From contig DLMV01000019.1 of the NCBI GenBank assembly GCA_002478225.1, forward strand, positions 64,265 to 79,966: DNA of 15,702 nucleotides. The letters run 5' to 3'. Numbering within the stretch: the stretch's first letter is position 1; each line of letters opens with the position of its first letter. Below, in pieces: positions 6,759 to 13,553 of this stretch. The notes beneath the pieces are model-generated. The model did no database searches and had not been told where the DNA came from. It saw only the letters and a program-made list of their open reading frames with translations. The DNA is from Deltaproteobacteria bacterium UBA7527 (GTDB lineage: Bacteria; Desulfobacterota; Syntrophorhabdia; Syntrophorhabdales; Syntrophorhabdaceae). The position numbers were made by a program, and so were the translations under genes.

Positions 6759-8141
6759 TTAACCTCTTTTTCCCATTGTTGCGAAGATCTCACGTTCAAG
6801 GTCCTCGAAGAACATGGCGCGCCCCATCTCGCCCCGGAGGCGCCTTGCCTCGCGGATGCCCATAGCGCCGAGTATCTCGAGAAGCTGGCTGTGCCACGCT
6901 GCCATCAGGTTCACGATACGGAGAGAACCCCATACAGGGTCGACATCATCAAGCTCCACGGGGCATGAGATGCCTTCCTTGCACCGCCGGCACACCCTGC
7001 ATTCCATTGCCGCGAGGAGCGGTATATCGATCGAAATGGCATCGGCGCCGCAGATAATGAGCTTCGCCATGTGTTCTGCCATTGCGATGCCGCCGCCGCC
7101 GAGGAGCGTGATCTGGTCTCTGATGCCTTTGTTCACCAGGTAAAGGTGCACCTCCTTCAACCGTTCTTTGATGAACAGCGGATCTTTCCCTTCTTCAAGC
7201 CCATATTCATCGGCAACAAGGTGCAGCACCTCGGCGCCCTGCGCAACAAGCGTAAGCGCCTGCTCCGGGGTTTTTGGGCTGAGCTTCATCCTTATCATGA
7301 CGACAAGATCAGGGTTCATTGACCTGAGCCTCTCCTGCAGCGCTATCGCACCTTCCCCATCAGGGATCTCGATGATCCGCGCGGAGCGGAGCAGCTGCGT
7401 ATTCAGGCCGCCGGGATTCCCGTCGACATAGATGATCGCATTGGGAAGAAATTCCCTTACTGCATTATTGATAGCCGATTGTCTGATGATCGCAAAGGTG
7501 CCAAGCGCCCTTGCGCCGTAGAGCAATGAAAGCGGGATCCTATCGCCGGGAGGCGACCAGGGCAGTATATCAAAAATGACCGGAAGGGGTATCTCAACAA
7601 GAGGCGGCGCCGGAGAGATGATTTCCCCGTCTGGACCGAACTCGAGCGACATGACCTTGCGGCCAATGTCGACGGTGGTGCTTATGTATTCACGCCCGTG
7701 GATCCCGTCCCTTGTTGGCCGGACGATCTCGGACATGTCCGTCCACATGGCATCGAACCCCGGACCGGAGAAAGGCCCGCCATAACCCGCGCCTGACACG
7801 GGTATACGGCCGCTCTCTGCCTGGAACCAGAGCCCCGATATGATCTCAGGCGTCCAGTAATGATCGCCCAGCACTTTATAGGAGGGGTTAAGGCCCTTAT
7901 GGATGAGCCTGTTGGGACAGTTCTGGACGCAGCGGAAGCAGTCCATGCAGACGCTGTCAAGGGAATCGAGCATCTGGCGGTCATCAAGGTTCCTTTTCTC
8001 ATATACCTGATAGACGCAGTCCTTCTTTACGCAGCGGGCGCACTTCAGGCATCCTTCTTCCCAGGCGATGATGCCGGAGCGGGTTATCTTCTGAAAGCGG
8101 TTAGGCGCCTGTGATGTCTCGATGTGATATTTAGGCGGCAT
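6759..8141 (-). CDS. Degenerate paralogue of the glutamate synthase FMN subunit
   Basis: With the ATG at 8141 (GAGGAG 7 bases upstream, 4 bases after the metF stop) the protein has 460 residues. It parallels the intact subunit downstream: N-terminal [4Fe-4S] motifs (Cys31, 34, 37, 42 and Cys65, 68, 71, 75), the shared segment LNPSYKVLGDHYW, a barrel, a GGGGIAMAEHMAKLI loop, C-terminal cysteines 381, 384, 387, 393 and the LRIVNLMAAWHSQL tail. The segments for substrate and flavin chemistry are altered: GTFCCTGEGG becomes GTFAIIRQSA, AQGAKPGLGG becomes a PDGEGAIALQER region, and DGSYGGTGAAP becomes ADEYGLEEGKDP. The frame is intact over its whole length, so it is a conserved protein rather than a pseudogene. 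It may be a non-catalytic iron-sulfur partner of the intact subunit or of MetF/MetV. Role unknown. Confidence 0.85.
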   Translation of the reverse strand: MPPKYHIETSQAPNRFQKITRSGIIAWEEGCLKCARCVKKDCVYQVYEKRNLDDRQMLDSLDSVCMDCFRCVQNCPNRLIHKGLNPSYKVLGDHYWTPEIISGLWFQAESGRIPVSGAGYGGPFSGPGFDAMWTDMSEIVRPTRDGIHGREYISTTVDIGRKVMSLEFGPDGEIISPAPPLVEIPLPVIFDILPWSPPGDRIPLSLLYGARALGTFAIIRQSAINNAVREFLPNAIIYVDGNPGGLNTQLLRSARIIEIPDGEGAIALQERLRSMNPDLVVMIRMKLSPKTPEQALTLVAQGAEVLHLVADEYGLEEGKDPLFIKERLKEVHLYLVNKGIRDQITLLGGGGIAMAEHMAKLIICGADAISIDIPLLAAMECRVCRRCKEGISCPVELDDVDPVWGSLRIVNLMAAWHSQLLEILGAMGIREARRLRGEMGRAMFFEDLEREIFATMGKRG

Positions 8142-8145
8142 TGGA

Positions 8146-9078
8146 TTACTCCTCTGAGATCCTTGGCCTGGGATAAAGCCCGGCCTCTTCCACGATCTGC
8201 GGAACAGCGTCTTCCCATTCGATGGCCATGATATGGACGCCGCGGACACCTTCCATCTCCTTTAATGCCCCGATGGTCTCGACAGCGATCCTGATGCCTT
8301 CCCGGCGCTGGTCCTTCGGATCGACACCCTTCAGCCGGTCTATGACGTCGCCAGGTACATCCATCCCCGCTACCTGCTTGCTCATATACTCAGCCATACG
8401 GGCTGATTTCAGGGGCGTCACACCGCCAAGGATGTATACCTTCTTATCGAGGCCCCTGTCGAGGACCTGCTTCATCCATTCTTTGAAGCGTTTCACGTTA
8501 TAGATGCACTGGGTCTGGATGAACTCTGCCCCTGCGGCCGCCTTTTTGCCGAGGCGGATGACCCGGTAGTCGAAGGGGTCGGCAAAGGGGTTTGCCACGG
8601 CGCCGATAAAAAGCTCCGGCGGATCGGAAAGCGCCTCCCCGCCGATGATCTGACCAGAGTCCCGCATACGGCGGACTGTCTGGATCAGCTGAATAGAGTC
8701 GATATCGAATACGCCCTTTGCCTGCTGCTGATTCCCGAATGATTGGTGGTCCCCCGACAGGCAGAGGATGTTCCTGATGCCGAGCGAAGACGCCCCCAGC
8801 ACGTCGGACTGGAGGGCTATGCGGTTCCGGTCGCGGGTCACCATCTGGAGGATCGGATCGAGGCCTTCCTGCCTCAAAATAGCGCAGGCAGCCATACTGC
8901 AAAGACGGACCACGCCGGTCTGGTTGTCCGTGACATTGACGCTGTCCACGTAGCCTTTCAAGAGATTTCCTTTTTTCTTTATAACGCCGGGATCAGCCCC
9001 TTTTGGAGGACCGCATTCAGCGGTAACGGCAAAAACGTTTTGCGTCAGAACCTTTTTCAGATTGCTGTCAGCTTTCAC
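8146..9078 (-). CDS. metF: Methylenetetrahydrofolate reductase, MetF
   Basis: A 310-residue protein of the MetF TIM-barrel flavoprotein family, converting methylene-THF to methyl-THF, the last folate step of the Wood-Ljungdahl methyl branch and the source of methyl groups for methionine. Visible family features: the catalytic Glu21 in TAECGPPKG, VNVTDNQ (48-53), a QMVTRDRNR strand (78-86), NILCLSGD (103-110) and a Q-rich FIQTQ segment. No NADH-binding extension is present; with MetV downstream of MvhD this is the short form that receives electrons from iron-sulfur partners. The start is GTG with GGGAGG about 9 bases upstream. The first 11 bases overlap the 3' end of metV, implying translational coupling, and the next gene begins 4 bases after its stop. 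Confidence 0.95.
   Translation of the reverse strand: MKADSNLKKVLTQNVFAVTAECGPPKGADPGVIKKKGNLLKGYVDSVNVTDNQTGVVRLCSMAACAILRQEGLDPILQMVTRDRNRIALQSDVLGASSLGIRNILCLSGDHQSFGNQQQAKGVFDIDSIQLIQTVRRMRDSGQIIGGEALSDPPELFIGAVANPFADPFDYRVIRLGKKAAAGAEFIQTQCIYNVKRFKEWMKQVLDRGLDKKVYILGGVTPLKSARMAEYMSKQVAGMDVPGDVIDRLKGVDPKDQRREGIRIAVETIGALKEMEGVRGVHIMAIEWEDAVPQIVEEAGLYPRPRISEE
8149..8154 (-). promoter_or_regulatory. Ribosome binding site that decides the start of the GltB2 paralogue
   Basis: GAGGAG on the minus strand directly follows the metF TAA and lies 7 bases before the ATG at 8141. Starting at an upstream in-frame codon (8249) would add 36 residues unlike the downstream paralogue and would overlap metF by about 100 bases. 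Confidence 0.75.
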
Positions 9079-9742
9079 TTCTCTGGTCCTCCCTTGCTAT
9101 TTTCCTGGGCCCTTTTCCCTGCTGTCTTGACCAGTCTGCGGGAGGATAGATCGCCTCCAGGAGGTCATTGCGGCCTGTATTCTCAAGGCGCTCTACAATA
9201 AGCTGCCATGCGCATGGGGTGTCGGGATCGACCTCGCAGACGCCATTCTTTGAGCCGCCGCAGGGCCCGTTGTAAAGCCCCTTCGCACAGCGCGTGACAG
9301 GACAGACAGCGGCAAAATAGCCGAGCTTGCAGTCGCCGCAGGCGCGACAGTTCTCTACCCACAGGCCGGGTTCTTTGGTCTCGCCGATGAACGTCGTGTT
9401 GAGAGCGGGGATAACGAGCATCTTCGGGAATGCCTCTGCCACAGCCTGGACGCCTGCTCCGCAGCCGAGGGAAAGGATCACTTCGTATCTGTCCGCAACC
9501 CCGGTGAGCTTGTCGATGAATTCATAGACGCACTGGCGGTCAATGGTCATCTCCCGCACCTCGATCGTCCGTCCCTCGATCTGCGCATCCATGCGAAGCG
9601 CAGACGCGAGGAGCCCGACCTCCTTCTCACCGCCCGATGCGCATTCGGCAACGCAGGTCCCGCACCCTACCACTAGGATCTTTCTGTAAGGCGCGAGCAT
9701 TGCTTTGATCTCAGCCATGGGCTTTCTTTCCGCAGTTATCAT
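9068..9742 (-). CDS. metV: MetV, zinc/iron-sulfur partner of MetF
   Basis: A 224-residue protein of the MTHFR C-terminal (MetV) family. Cysteines are abundant: VGCGTCVAECASGGEKE (Cys27, 30, 34), SLGCGAG (Cys94), NCRACGDCKLG (Cys132, 135, 138), VCPVTRCAKG (Cys147, 152) and NGPCGGSKNGVCEV (Cys161, 169), then Cys177. In Moorella MetV binds zinc and [4Fe-4S] clusters and relays electrons to MetF from an HdrABC-MvhD module. The start ATG at 9742 has AAGGAG 7 bases upstream. It overlaps metF by 11 bases and lies 48 bases after mvhD, with a small hairpin in that gap. Confidence 0.92.
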   Translation of the reverse strand: MITAERKPMAEIKAMLAPYRKILVVGCGTCVAECASGGEKEVGLLASALRMDAQIEGRTIEVREMTIDRQCVYEFIDKLTGVADRYEVILSLGCGAGVQAVAEAFPKMLVIPALNTTFIGETKEPGLWVENCRACGDCKLGYFAAVCPVTRCAKGLYNGPCGGSKNGVCEVDPDTPCAWQLIVERLENTGRNDLLEAIYPPADWSRQQGKGPRKIAREDQRSES

Positions 9743-9762
9743 TTCCTTACTCCTTCCTTAGT

Positions 9763-9781
9763 GCGGTTGCCGGACAACCGC
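9763..9781 (-). promoter_or_regulatory. Short intercistronic hairpin between mvhD and metV
   Basis: A perfect 7-bp stem (GCGGTTG and CAACCGC) closes a 5-base loop in the 48-base gap. There is no following T-run, so it is not a standard terminator; it could set message ends or relative expression. Confidence 0.45.
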
Positions 9782-9790
9782 CTGCTGACG

Positions 9791-10234
9791 CTATTTCTGC
9801 ATGAAGCTCAGTATTGCGTTGCTCCTTACCGGCGAGATACTGACCTTCGCGTCACGGGCAAGCAATTCCCTTGCTATTGCGTCGATGTCGTCAGGCATCT
9901 CTGCCGTCCTGTTTATCATCTCTATGCGCACCCCTTCGAGCCCGATCTCTTCGATCAGTTGCTGCGCATACCGGACCCGCTTCTTTGCCCGCAGGTTCCC
10001 TTCGCGGTAGCGGCAGGCCCCTTCAGGACAGGCGATAAGATAGACCATATCGGCGCCTGACTCGAGCGCCCGCAGGAGATGAAGGGGGTCTATGCGTCCG
10101 CTGCAGGGCAGGGGAAAGAACCTTATCCGGGGGCCGAGCTCTTTCTCAAGAGAACGCCTGTTCTTATCCTGGTTCACATCCAGTTGCTGACAGAAGAATA
10201 TGGCGATGTTCAGTCCTGCTGTTCTCTGATCCAT
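9791..10234 (-). CDS. mvhD: MvhD/FlpD-family electron-transfer subunit
   Basis: A 147-residue protein (ATG at 10234; a TTG at 10240 would add two residues) of the family that links hydrogenases or formate dehydrogenases to HdrA through a [2Fe-2S] cluster. Diagnostic segments: FPLPCSGRIDPLHLLRALESG (around 40-60), YLIACPEGACRYREGN (65-80) and RVRYAQQLIEEIGL. Four cysteines remain (15, 44, 69, 74). Well-known members carry a CxxC pair at the N-terminal position; here it reads FFCQQL with a single cysteine, which still leaves four possible ligands. It heads the run mvhD-metV-metF. Neither start has a clear Shine-Dalgarno match (only GGGT). The upstream gap of heptamer repeats probably holds the promoter. 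Confidence 0.9.
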   Translation of the reverse strand: MDQRTAGLNIAIFFCQQLDVNQDKNRRSLEKELGPRIRFFPLPCSGRIDPLHLLRALESGADMVYLIACPEGACRYREGNLRAKKRVRYAQQLIEEIGLEGVRIEMINRTAEMPDDIDAIARELLARDAKVSISPVRSNAILSFMQK

Positions 10235-10240
10235 GTTCAA

Positions 10241-10505
10241 CCCATTAAATGGTGAAAGGTAAAATGTGAAAGGTAAAAGGTTCTAAACCAGGAAACGTCG
10301 TCATAGAGCATCGGTATCGGGTTTTCCTTGAGCAAACCGCCGTGAGGCGAGGAAGCTCGGTCTAATGACAGTATATCGTATTTCGTATATCGTATATCGA
10401 GATTCCAATAAATCCGTTCGGCGTTCTGCGAAAAGGTTCCGCCGTATCGTCCCTTCAGGTTTCTTTTGTCTTTCACTTTTCACCTTTCACTTTTCACTGC
10501 CTTTA
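10241..10505. repeat. Gene-free gap: inverted heptamer arms around a structured core
   Basis: Four units of TGAAAGG/TAAAATG at 10253-10280 face four units of TTTCACT/TTTCACC at 10471-10498, so the ends of the gap are inverted heptamer arrays. Inside, four GTATATC-type units lie at 10371-10398. The core also has two small GC hairpins (CGCC-GTGA-GGCG near 10338-10349 and CGAG-GAAG-CTCG near 10348-10359, sharing a few bases). The arrangement resembles a miniature inverted-repeat element. The TATACT and TATACG hexamers of the central array could act as -10 boxes for the mvhD transcript, but I found no matching -35. Confidence 0.55.
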
Positions 10506-11303
10506 TTACGTAAATGCATGTTCTTTCCCGTCCCACCACAGGGGACGTTTTTCATTTTGATGCCTTTTCCCATCTTCTATAAAGATATTGATTACATTCC
10601 TGATCCGCAAGGATGATTCGATGATCTGTTTAAAATTATCCAGAATCTGACCTGCCTGTTCTAAAAAGACCTTTTCTATTTTTGCTGTGTCGTTGAGAAT
10701 TTTCTGTACGGCATTTTTGTCTTTTTCATCCTCCATCCATCTCTGAACCATGTCGGGTGTCACTTCAATGTGGAACTGGAGTCCATAGGCGTTGCTCCCT
10801 ATTCTGAATGCCTGGTTCTTGCAGGGTTTTCCTGTTGCCAGGGGCATGCCGCCATCGGGTATCTCAAACGTGTCTTCATGCCACTGGAATACGGCTATGC
10901 GTTCCGCAAGGTGCCTGAAAAGCATGTCCTGTTTGCCCCCCTTTGTTGTTTTTACCTTATGCCACCCCATCTCTTTTTCGGGTGATCTGTATATCCTTGC
11001 ACCGCAGGTCTTTGCCAGAAGCTGGGCGCCGAGGCAGATGCCAAGGAACGGGATCTCTTCAATAAGGACCTTCCGGATGAGCCTTTCTTCATTATCCAGG
11101 AAGGGGAACCTGTCAACCTCGTAGACGTTCATTGGCCCGCCGAGGAGAATGACGGCGGCTATCTCCCGGAGGGTTTCCGGCAAGGTCTCCCCTTTCTCCA
11201 GCTCAAGGATCTCAAGCTTCCATCCATTAGAGCTGATGGCGTCGGCTATGAGCCCAGGGCCCTCATTTTCCACATGTTTGATTATGAGCACCTTATCCTG
11301 CAT
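10506..11303 (-). CDS. Class I glutamine amidotransferase (GuaA-like domain)
   Basis: From the ATG at 11303 the protein has 265 residues. It shows the class I triad: Cys90 in GICLGAQLLA, His178 and Glu180 in LQFHIEVT, plus the oxyanion-strand motif ILLGGPMNVYE. It matches the stand-alone GMP-synthase-like amidotransferase group, with about 80 extra residues after the triad. The acceptor of the released ammonia is unknown; such proteins include gamma-glutamyl hydrolases as well as true transferases. It lies downstream of glnA, 114 bases away and after an inverted repeat, so expression with glnA is possible. The upstream ATG at 11309 sits against the GGAGT ribosome site, whereas 11303 has a 7-base spacing, which decides the start. 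Confidence 0.88.
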   Translation of the reverse strand: MQDKVLIIKHVENEGPGLIADAISSNGWKLEILELEKGETLPETLREIAAVILLGGPMNVYEVDRFPFLDNEERLIRKVLIEEIPFLGICLGAQLLAKTCGARIYRSPEKEMGWHKVKTTKGGKQDMLFRHLAERIAVFQWHEDTFEIPDGGMPLATGKPCKNQAFRIGSNAYGLQFHIEVTPDMVQRWMEDEKDKNAVQKILNDTAKIEKVFLEQAGQILDNFKQIIESSLRIRNVINIFIEDGKRHQNEKRPLWWDGKEHAFT

Positions 11304-11310
11304 CAACATA

Positions 11311-11314
11311 CTCC
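11311..11314 (-). promoter_or_regulatory. Ribosome binding site for the amidotransferase gene
   Basis: GGAG on the minus strand is 7 bases from the ATG at 11303 but only one base from the ATG at 11309, favouring the internal start. Confidence 0.6.
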
Positions 11315-11353
11315 ATATATACCGTTACGTTGCTTATCTCCCGTACAGGGAAA

Positions 11354-11409
11354 CCCCTATCCCCTTGGTCGGAAGGTATGGTGTTGGGGGGTTGCCAAGG
11401 GAACAGGGG
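11354..11409 (-). promoter_or_regulatory. Large inverted repeat after glnA (terminator or processing hairpin)
   Basis: Arms CCCCTGTTCCCTTGG and CCAAGGGGATAGGGG (minus strand) pair over 12 of 15 positions, interrupted by a 3-base internal loop, around a 26-base loop. It begins 8 bases after the glnA stop end at 11418. Only TTT follows, so it may reduce readthrough or protect the glnA message 3' end rather than terminate fully. Confidence 0.5.
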
Positions 11410-11417
11410 CATATTCG

Positions 11418-12908
11418 TTACATGTCGAAATAGAGATAGAATTCGTATGGGTGCGGACGGAGACGCACCGGGTCTATCTCTGCCTCACGCTTGTACTCGA
11501 TCCACACATCGATAACGTCCTGGGTAAAGACGCCTCCCCGCAGTAAGAACTCGTGGTCCTTCTCAAGGGCGGCAATAGATTCCTCAAGGGAACCGGGGAC
11601 TGTAGGTATCTTCGCCGCTTCCTCGGGCGGAAGGTGGTAGGTGTTGACGTCTGTCGGCTCACCGGGGTCGATCTTGTTGACAATGCCGTCGATGCAGGCC
11701 ATGAGTATCGCCGAGAAGGAAAGATAGGGGTTGCAGGTCGCATCAGGCGGCCTGAACTCGATCCTCTTGGCTTTTGGGTTTTCCGAGTACATAGGTATCC
11801 TGACCGCCGCGGAGCGGTTCCGCGCTGAATAGACAAGGTTGACAGGGGCCTCGTAGCCGGGGACGAGCCGCTTGTATGAATTGGTCGTCGGCGCGCAGAA
11901 TGCCAGAAGCGCAGGCGCATGCCTGAGAAGACCGCCGATTGCATATCTGCCCAGCTTGCTCATGCCCGCGTATCCCTTCGCGTCATAAAAGACGTTCTCG
12001 CCCTTGTTCCAGAGGGATATGTGGGTGTGCATGCCCGAGCCGTTGTCTGCGAAGAGGGGCTTCGGCATGAACGTCGCCACCATTTTGTTCTGTTTCGCCA
12101 TGTTCTTTACGATGTATTTATACATAAGGCACTGGTCTGCCATCTTTACGAGGGAACCGAACTTCATGTCGATCTCGCATTGCCCCGCTGTTGCCACCTC
12201 ATGGTGGTGGACCTCTACTTTAATGCCGGTCTCCAGCATCTTGAGCGTCATCTTGCTCCGCAGGTCCTGGATGGAGTCGTGGGGCGGAACAGGGAAATAC
12301 CCTTCTTTGTACCGCGGCTTGTACCCGAGGTTTGGCTTCTCATCCCTTCCCGAGTTCCATTCGCCTTCATCGGAATCGATAAAGTAATAGCCGCAGTTCT
12401 CTGTCTGGTCGAAGCGGATGTCATTAAAGATAAAAAATTCGTATTCGGGGCCGTAAAAGCTTGTATCGGCAAAGCCGGTTGTCCTCAGGAACTCTTCTGC
12501 CTTTTTCCCAACGTAACGCGGGTCGCGTGTGTATGGTTTCTTGGTGATGGGGTCATAGATGTCGCAGAGGATGCTCAATGTCGGTATCTCGCATATCGGG
12601 TCCACGACGGCTGTTTTGGGATCGGGCAGGAGTATCATGTCCGATTCCTGGATCTTCTGAAAGCCCCTGATGGAGGAGCCGTCGAAGCCGATCCCTTCCT
12701 CCCAGATGCTCGTCATGGGATCATCGATCTCGGTCAGCTCTGACGTCGGGATGGAAAAATGCTGCCACAGGCCGGGAAGGTCGTTAAATTTGAGATCGAT
12801 GATCTGGATGTTGTTCTTTTTTACAAGGCGGGCCACGTTATCTATATCCGCTGATGTTGCTGCTCCGTTCCACCGAAACGATGTTTTTGCTTTCTTTGGT
12901 TCTTTCAT
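11418..12908 (-). CDS. glnA: Glutamine synthetase, type I
   Basis: A 496-residue enzyme that makes glutamine from glutamate, ammonia and ATP in the cytoplasm. Family features: GFDGSSIRGF (74-83), the metal-binding YGPEYEFFIF (152-161), VEVHHHEVATAGQCEID (231-247), NGSGMHTHISLW (289-300), NRSAAVRIP (364-372) and RIEFRPPDATCNPYL (382-396). Tyr424 in NTYHLPPEE aligns with the adenylylated Tyr397 of the E. coli enzyme, so the modification site is kept. It is about 27 residues longer than E. coli GlnA, including a charged N-terminal extension of about 20 residues. AGGAGG lies 8 bases before the ATG. It follows an 86-residue ORF by 21 bases. Confidence 0.97.
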   Translation of the reverse strand: MKEPKKAKTSFRWNGAATSADIDNVARLVKKNNIQIIDLKFNDLPGLWQHFSIPTSELTEIDDPMTSIWEEGIGFDGSSIRGFQKIQESDMILLPDPKTAVVDPICEIPTLSILCDIYDPITKKPYTRDPRYVGKKAEEFLRTTGFADTSFYGPEYEFFIFNDIRFDQTENCGYYFIDSDEGEWNSGRDEKPNLGYKPRYKEGYFPVPPHDSIQDLRSKMTLKMLETGIKVEVHHHEVATAGQCEIDMKFGSLVKMADQCLMYKYIVKNMAKQNKMVATFMPKPLFADNGSGMHTHISLWNKGENVFYDAKGYAGMSKLGRYAIGGLLRHAPALLAFCAPTTNSYKRLVPGYEAPVNLVYSARNRSAAVRIPMYSENPKAKRIEFRPPDATCNPYLSFSAILMACIDGIVNKIDPGEPTDVNTYHLPPEEAAKIPTVPGSLEESIAALEKDHEFLLRGGVFTQDVIDVWIEYKREAEIDPVRLRPHPYEFYLYFDM

Positions 12909-12929
12909 AGTTGCTGCCTCCTTTTATGA

Positions 12930-13190
12930 TCAATGGTTAATGCTGTTCTCTAAATATTTTTTAATACGGTCAAGTTGACTGCGCAGTTCGTCGAGCTTTG
13001 TTCTGAGCAGGGCAAACCCATTTTCTGTCTCGCTTGCATCTTTTATTTCATCAAGGGTTTCGAGGATATGGGCGGCCATATTTCTCAACGCGATCTCGCC
13101 GATCCTGGACATGGTGTGTCCCTCGCCAAACATGCTGGTAGAGACTATTTTGACCACCGGAAAGTATCTTAAACTATCAATGCTTGCCAT
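12930..13190 (-). CDS. Small conserved-looking protein of unknown function upstream of glnA
   Basis: An 86-residue soluble protein. The C-terminal half (ILETLDEIKDAS, then LLRTKLDELRSQLDRIKKYLENSI) is charged and heptad-patterned, likely a helical hairpin or coiled coil. The N-terminal half contains VVKIVSTSMFGEGHTMSRIGE. There are no cysteines or membrane segments. The ATG at 13190 has GAGGTGA 4 bases upstream. It is the first gene after the nitrogen-type leader and only 21 bases from glnA, so it is very likely cotranscribed. A small regulator binding glutamine synthetase would suit size and position, as known unrelated small glutamine synthetase inhibitors do, but there is no recognisable homology. 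I do not recognise it. Confidence 0.75.
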   Translation of the reverse strand: MASIDSLRYFPVVKIVSTSMFGEGHTMSRIGEIALRNMAAHILETLDEIKDASETENGFALLRTKLDELRSQLDRIKKYLENSINH

Positions 13191-13274
13191 GCGTCACCTC
13201 TCTAAAGGTTTTTAAGGCTAAACTTTTAGTCTAAGACGTTGACTTTTGAACCGCGTTGTTCGGGATTTTGAAGA

Positions 13275-13298
13275 TTCCCTCGAAGGTCGGTGAGGGAA
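13275..13298 (-). promoter_or_regulatory. Hairpin in the orf86-glnA leader
   Basis: A perfect 7-bp stem (TTCCCTC and GAGGGAA) around a 10-base loop lies 84 bases upstream of the small ORF, just downstream of the 22-bp palindrome. No T-run follows. It could be an RNA regulatory element or a second protein site. Confidence 0.4.
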
Positions 13299-13302
13299 AA
13301 GG

Positions 13303-13324
13303 TTATGCACATCGATGTGCATAA
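13303..13324. promoter_or_regulatory. Perfect 22-bp palindrome, candidate nitrogen-control operator
   Basis: The core TGCACATCGATGTGCA is extended to 22 bp of perfect dyad symmetry (outer TTA/TAA). The half-sites TGCAC/GTGCA match those of the NtrC consensus, which has a 7-bp spacer; here it is 6. A related 16-bp dyad (AACACACTGATGTGTT on the minus strand) lies in the amtB leader. As RNA it would form a 9-bp hairpin with a UCGA loop. Confidence 0.55.
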
Positions 13325-13349
13325 TGCGTTAATACACGTATAGCTACTG

Positions 13350-13380
13350 TTTAAAGTAAAAAACCAGTGTTTTTGTTAAC
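13350..13380 (-). promoter_or_regulatory. Conserved 31-bp box upstream of orf86-glnA
   Basis: This block matches 15424-15454 in the amtB leader at 24 of 31 positions with no gaps, in the same orientation. On the minus strand the shared ends read GTTA(A/C)CAAAAAC and TTTTTTACTTT. It lies 28 bases upstream of the 16-bp core of the palindrome. Possible promoter element, activator site or intrinsically bent DNA; no sigma-54 -24/-12 sequence was found. Confidence 0.5.
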
Positions 13381-13389
13381 TTCATTACC

Positions 13390-13449
13390 GTAGTTCGTAT
13401 ATAGCATATCGTAGATAGGGATCCAAAACGAAATACAAAATACGAAACG
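13390..13449. repeat. Heptamer repeats, GTATATC and CGAAATA types
   Basis: Units GTAGTTC, GTATATA, GCATATC, GTAGATA (13390-13417) and CGAAATA, CAAAATA, CGAAACG (13429-13449) keep a strict 7-bp phase. Confidence 0.55.
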
Positions 13450-13503
13450 CGGCAATCTCATTCAACAGATTAGATCGCCACGTCGCTACGCTCCTCGCGA
13501 TGA
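13450..13503. repeat. Palindromic interspersed repeat (REP-like), copy 1
   Basis: The segment with CGGCAATCTCAT and GATCGCCACG...GCTACGCTCC is shared with 15658-15702. On the minus strand GGCGATCT and AGATTGCC pair (one G-U) around a 13-base loop, followed by T-rich sequence, so it may act as a terminator after glnK. The ends resemble the common GTCATTGCGAG family of bacterial palindromic repeats. Confidence 0.6.
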
Positions 13504-13519
13504 TGTACAGGTTTCTTCG

Positions 13520-13547
13520 CCTCACGCCTTCCGCCTCACTCCTCACG
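13520..13547. repeat. Heptamer repeat, CCTCACG type
   Basis: Four units CCTCACG, CCTTCCG, CCTCACT, CCTCACG in exact 7-bp register start 6 bases beyond the glnK stop codon. Confidence 0.6.
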
Positions 13548-13553
13548 GATTTT

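Noticed and set aside
10320..10370. Structured RNA or group II intron remnant in the mvhD upstream gap
   Set aside because: Only two 4-bp hairpins are visible; nothing matches a known RNA class well enough to name.
10237..10476. Minus-strand frames of 60-79 codons upstream of mvhD
   Set aside because: They are made largely of heptamer repeats and have no ribosome site or domain.
11919..12743. A 274-codon plus-strand frame opposite glnA
   Set aside because: Antisense to a fully recognisable glutamine synthetase; no independent evidence.
13191..13400. Sigma-54 promoter for glnA
   Set aside because: No TGGCAC-N5-TTGC match was found on the minus strand upstream of the small ORF or of amtB, despite the nitrogen context.
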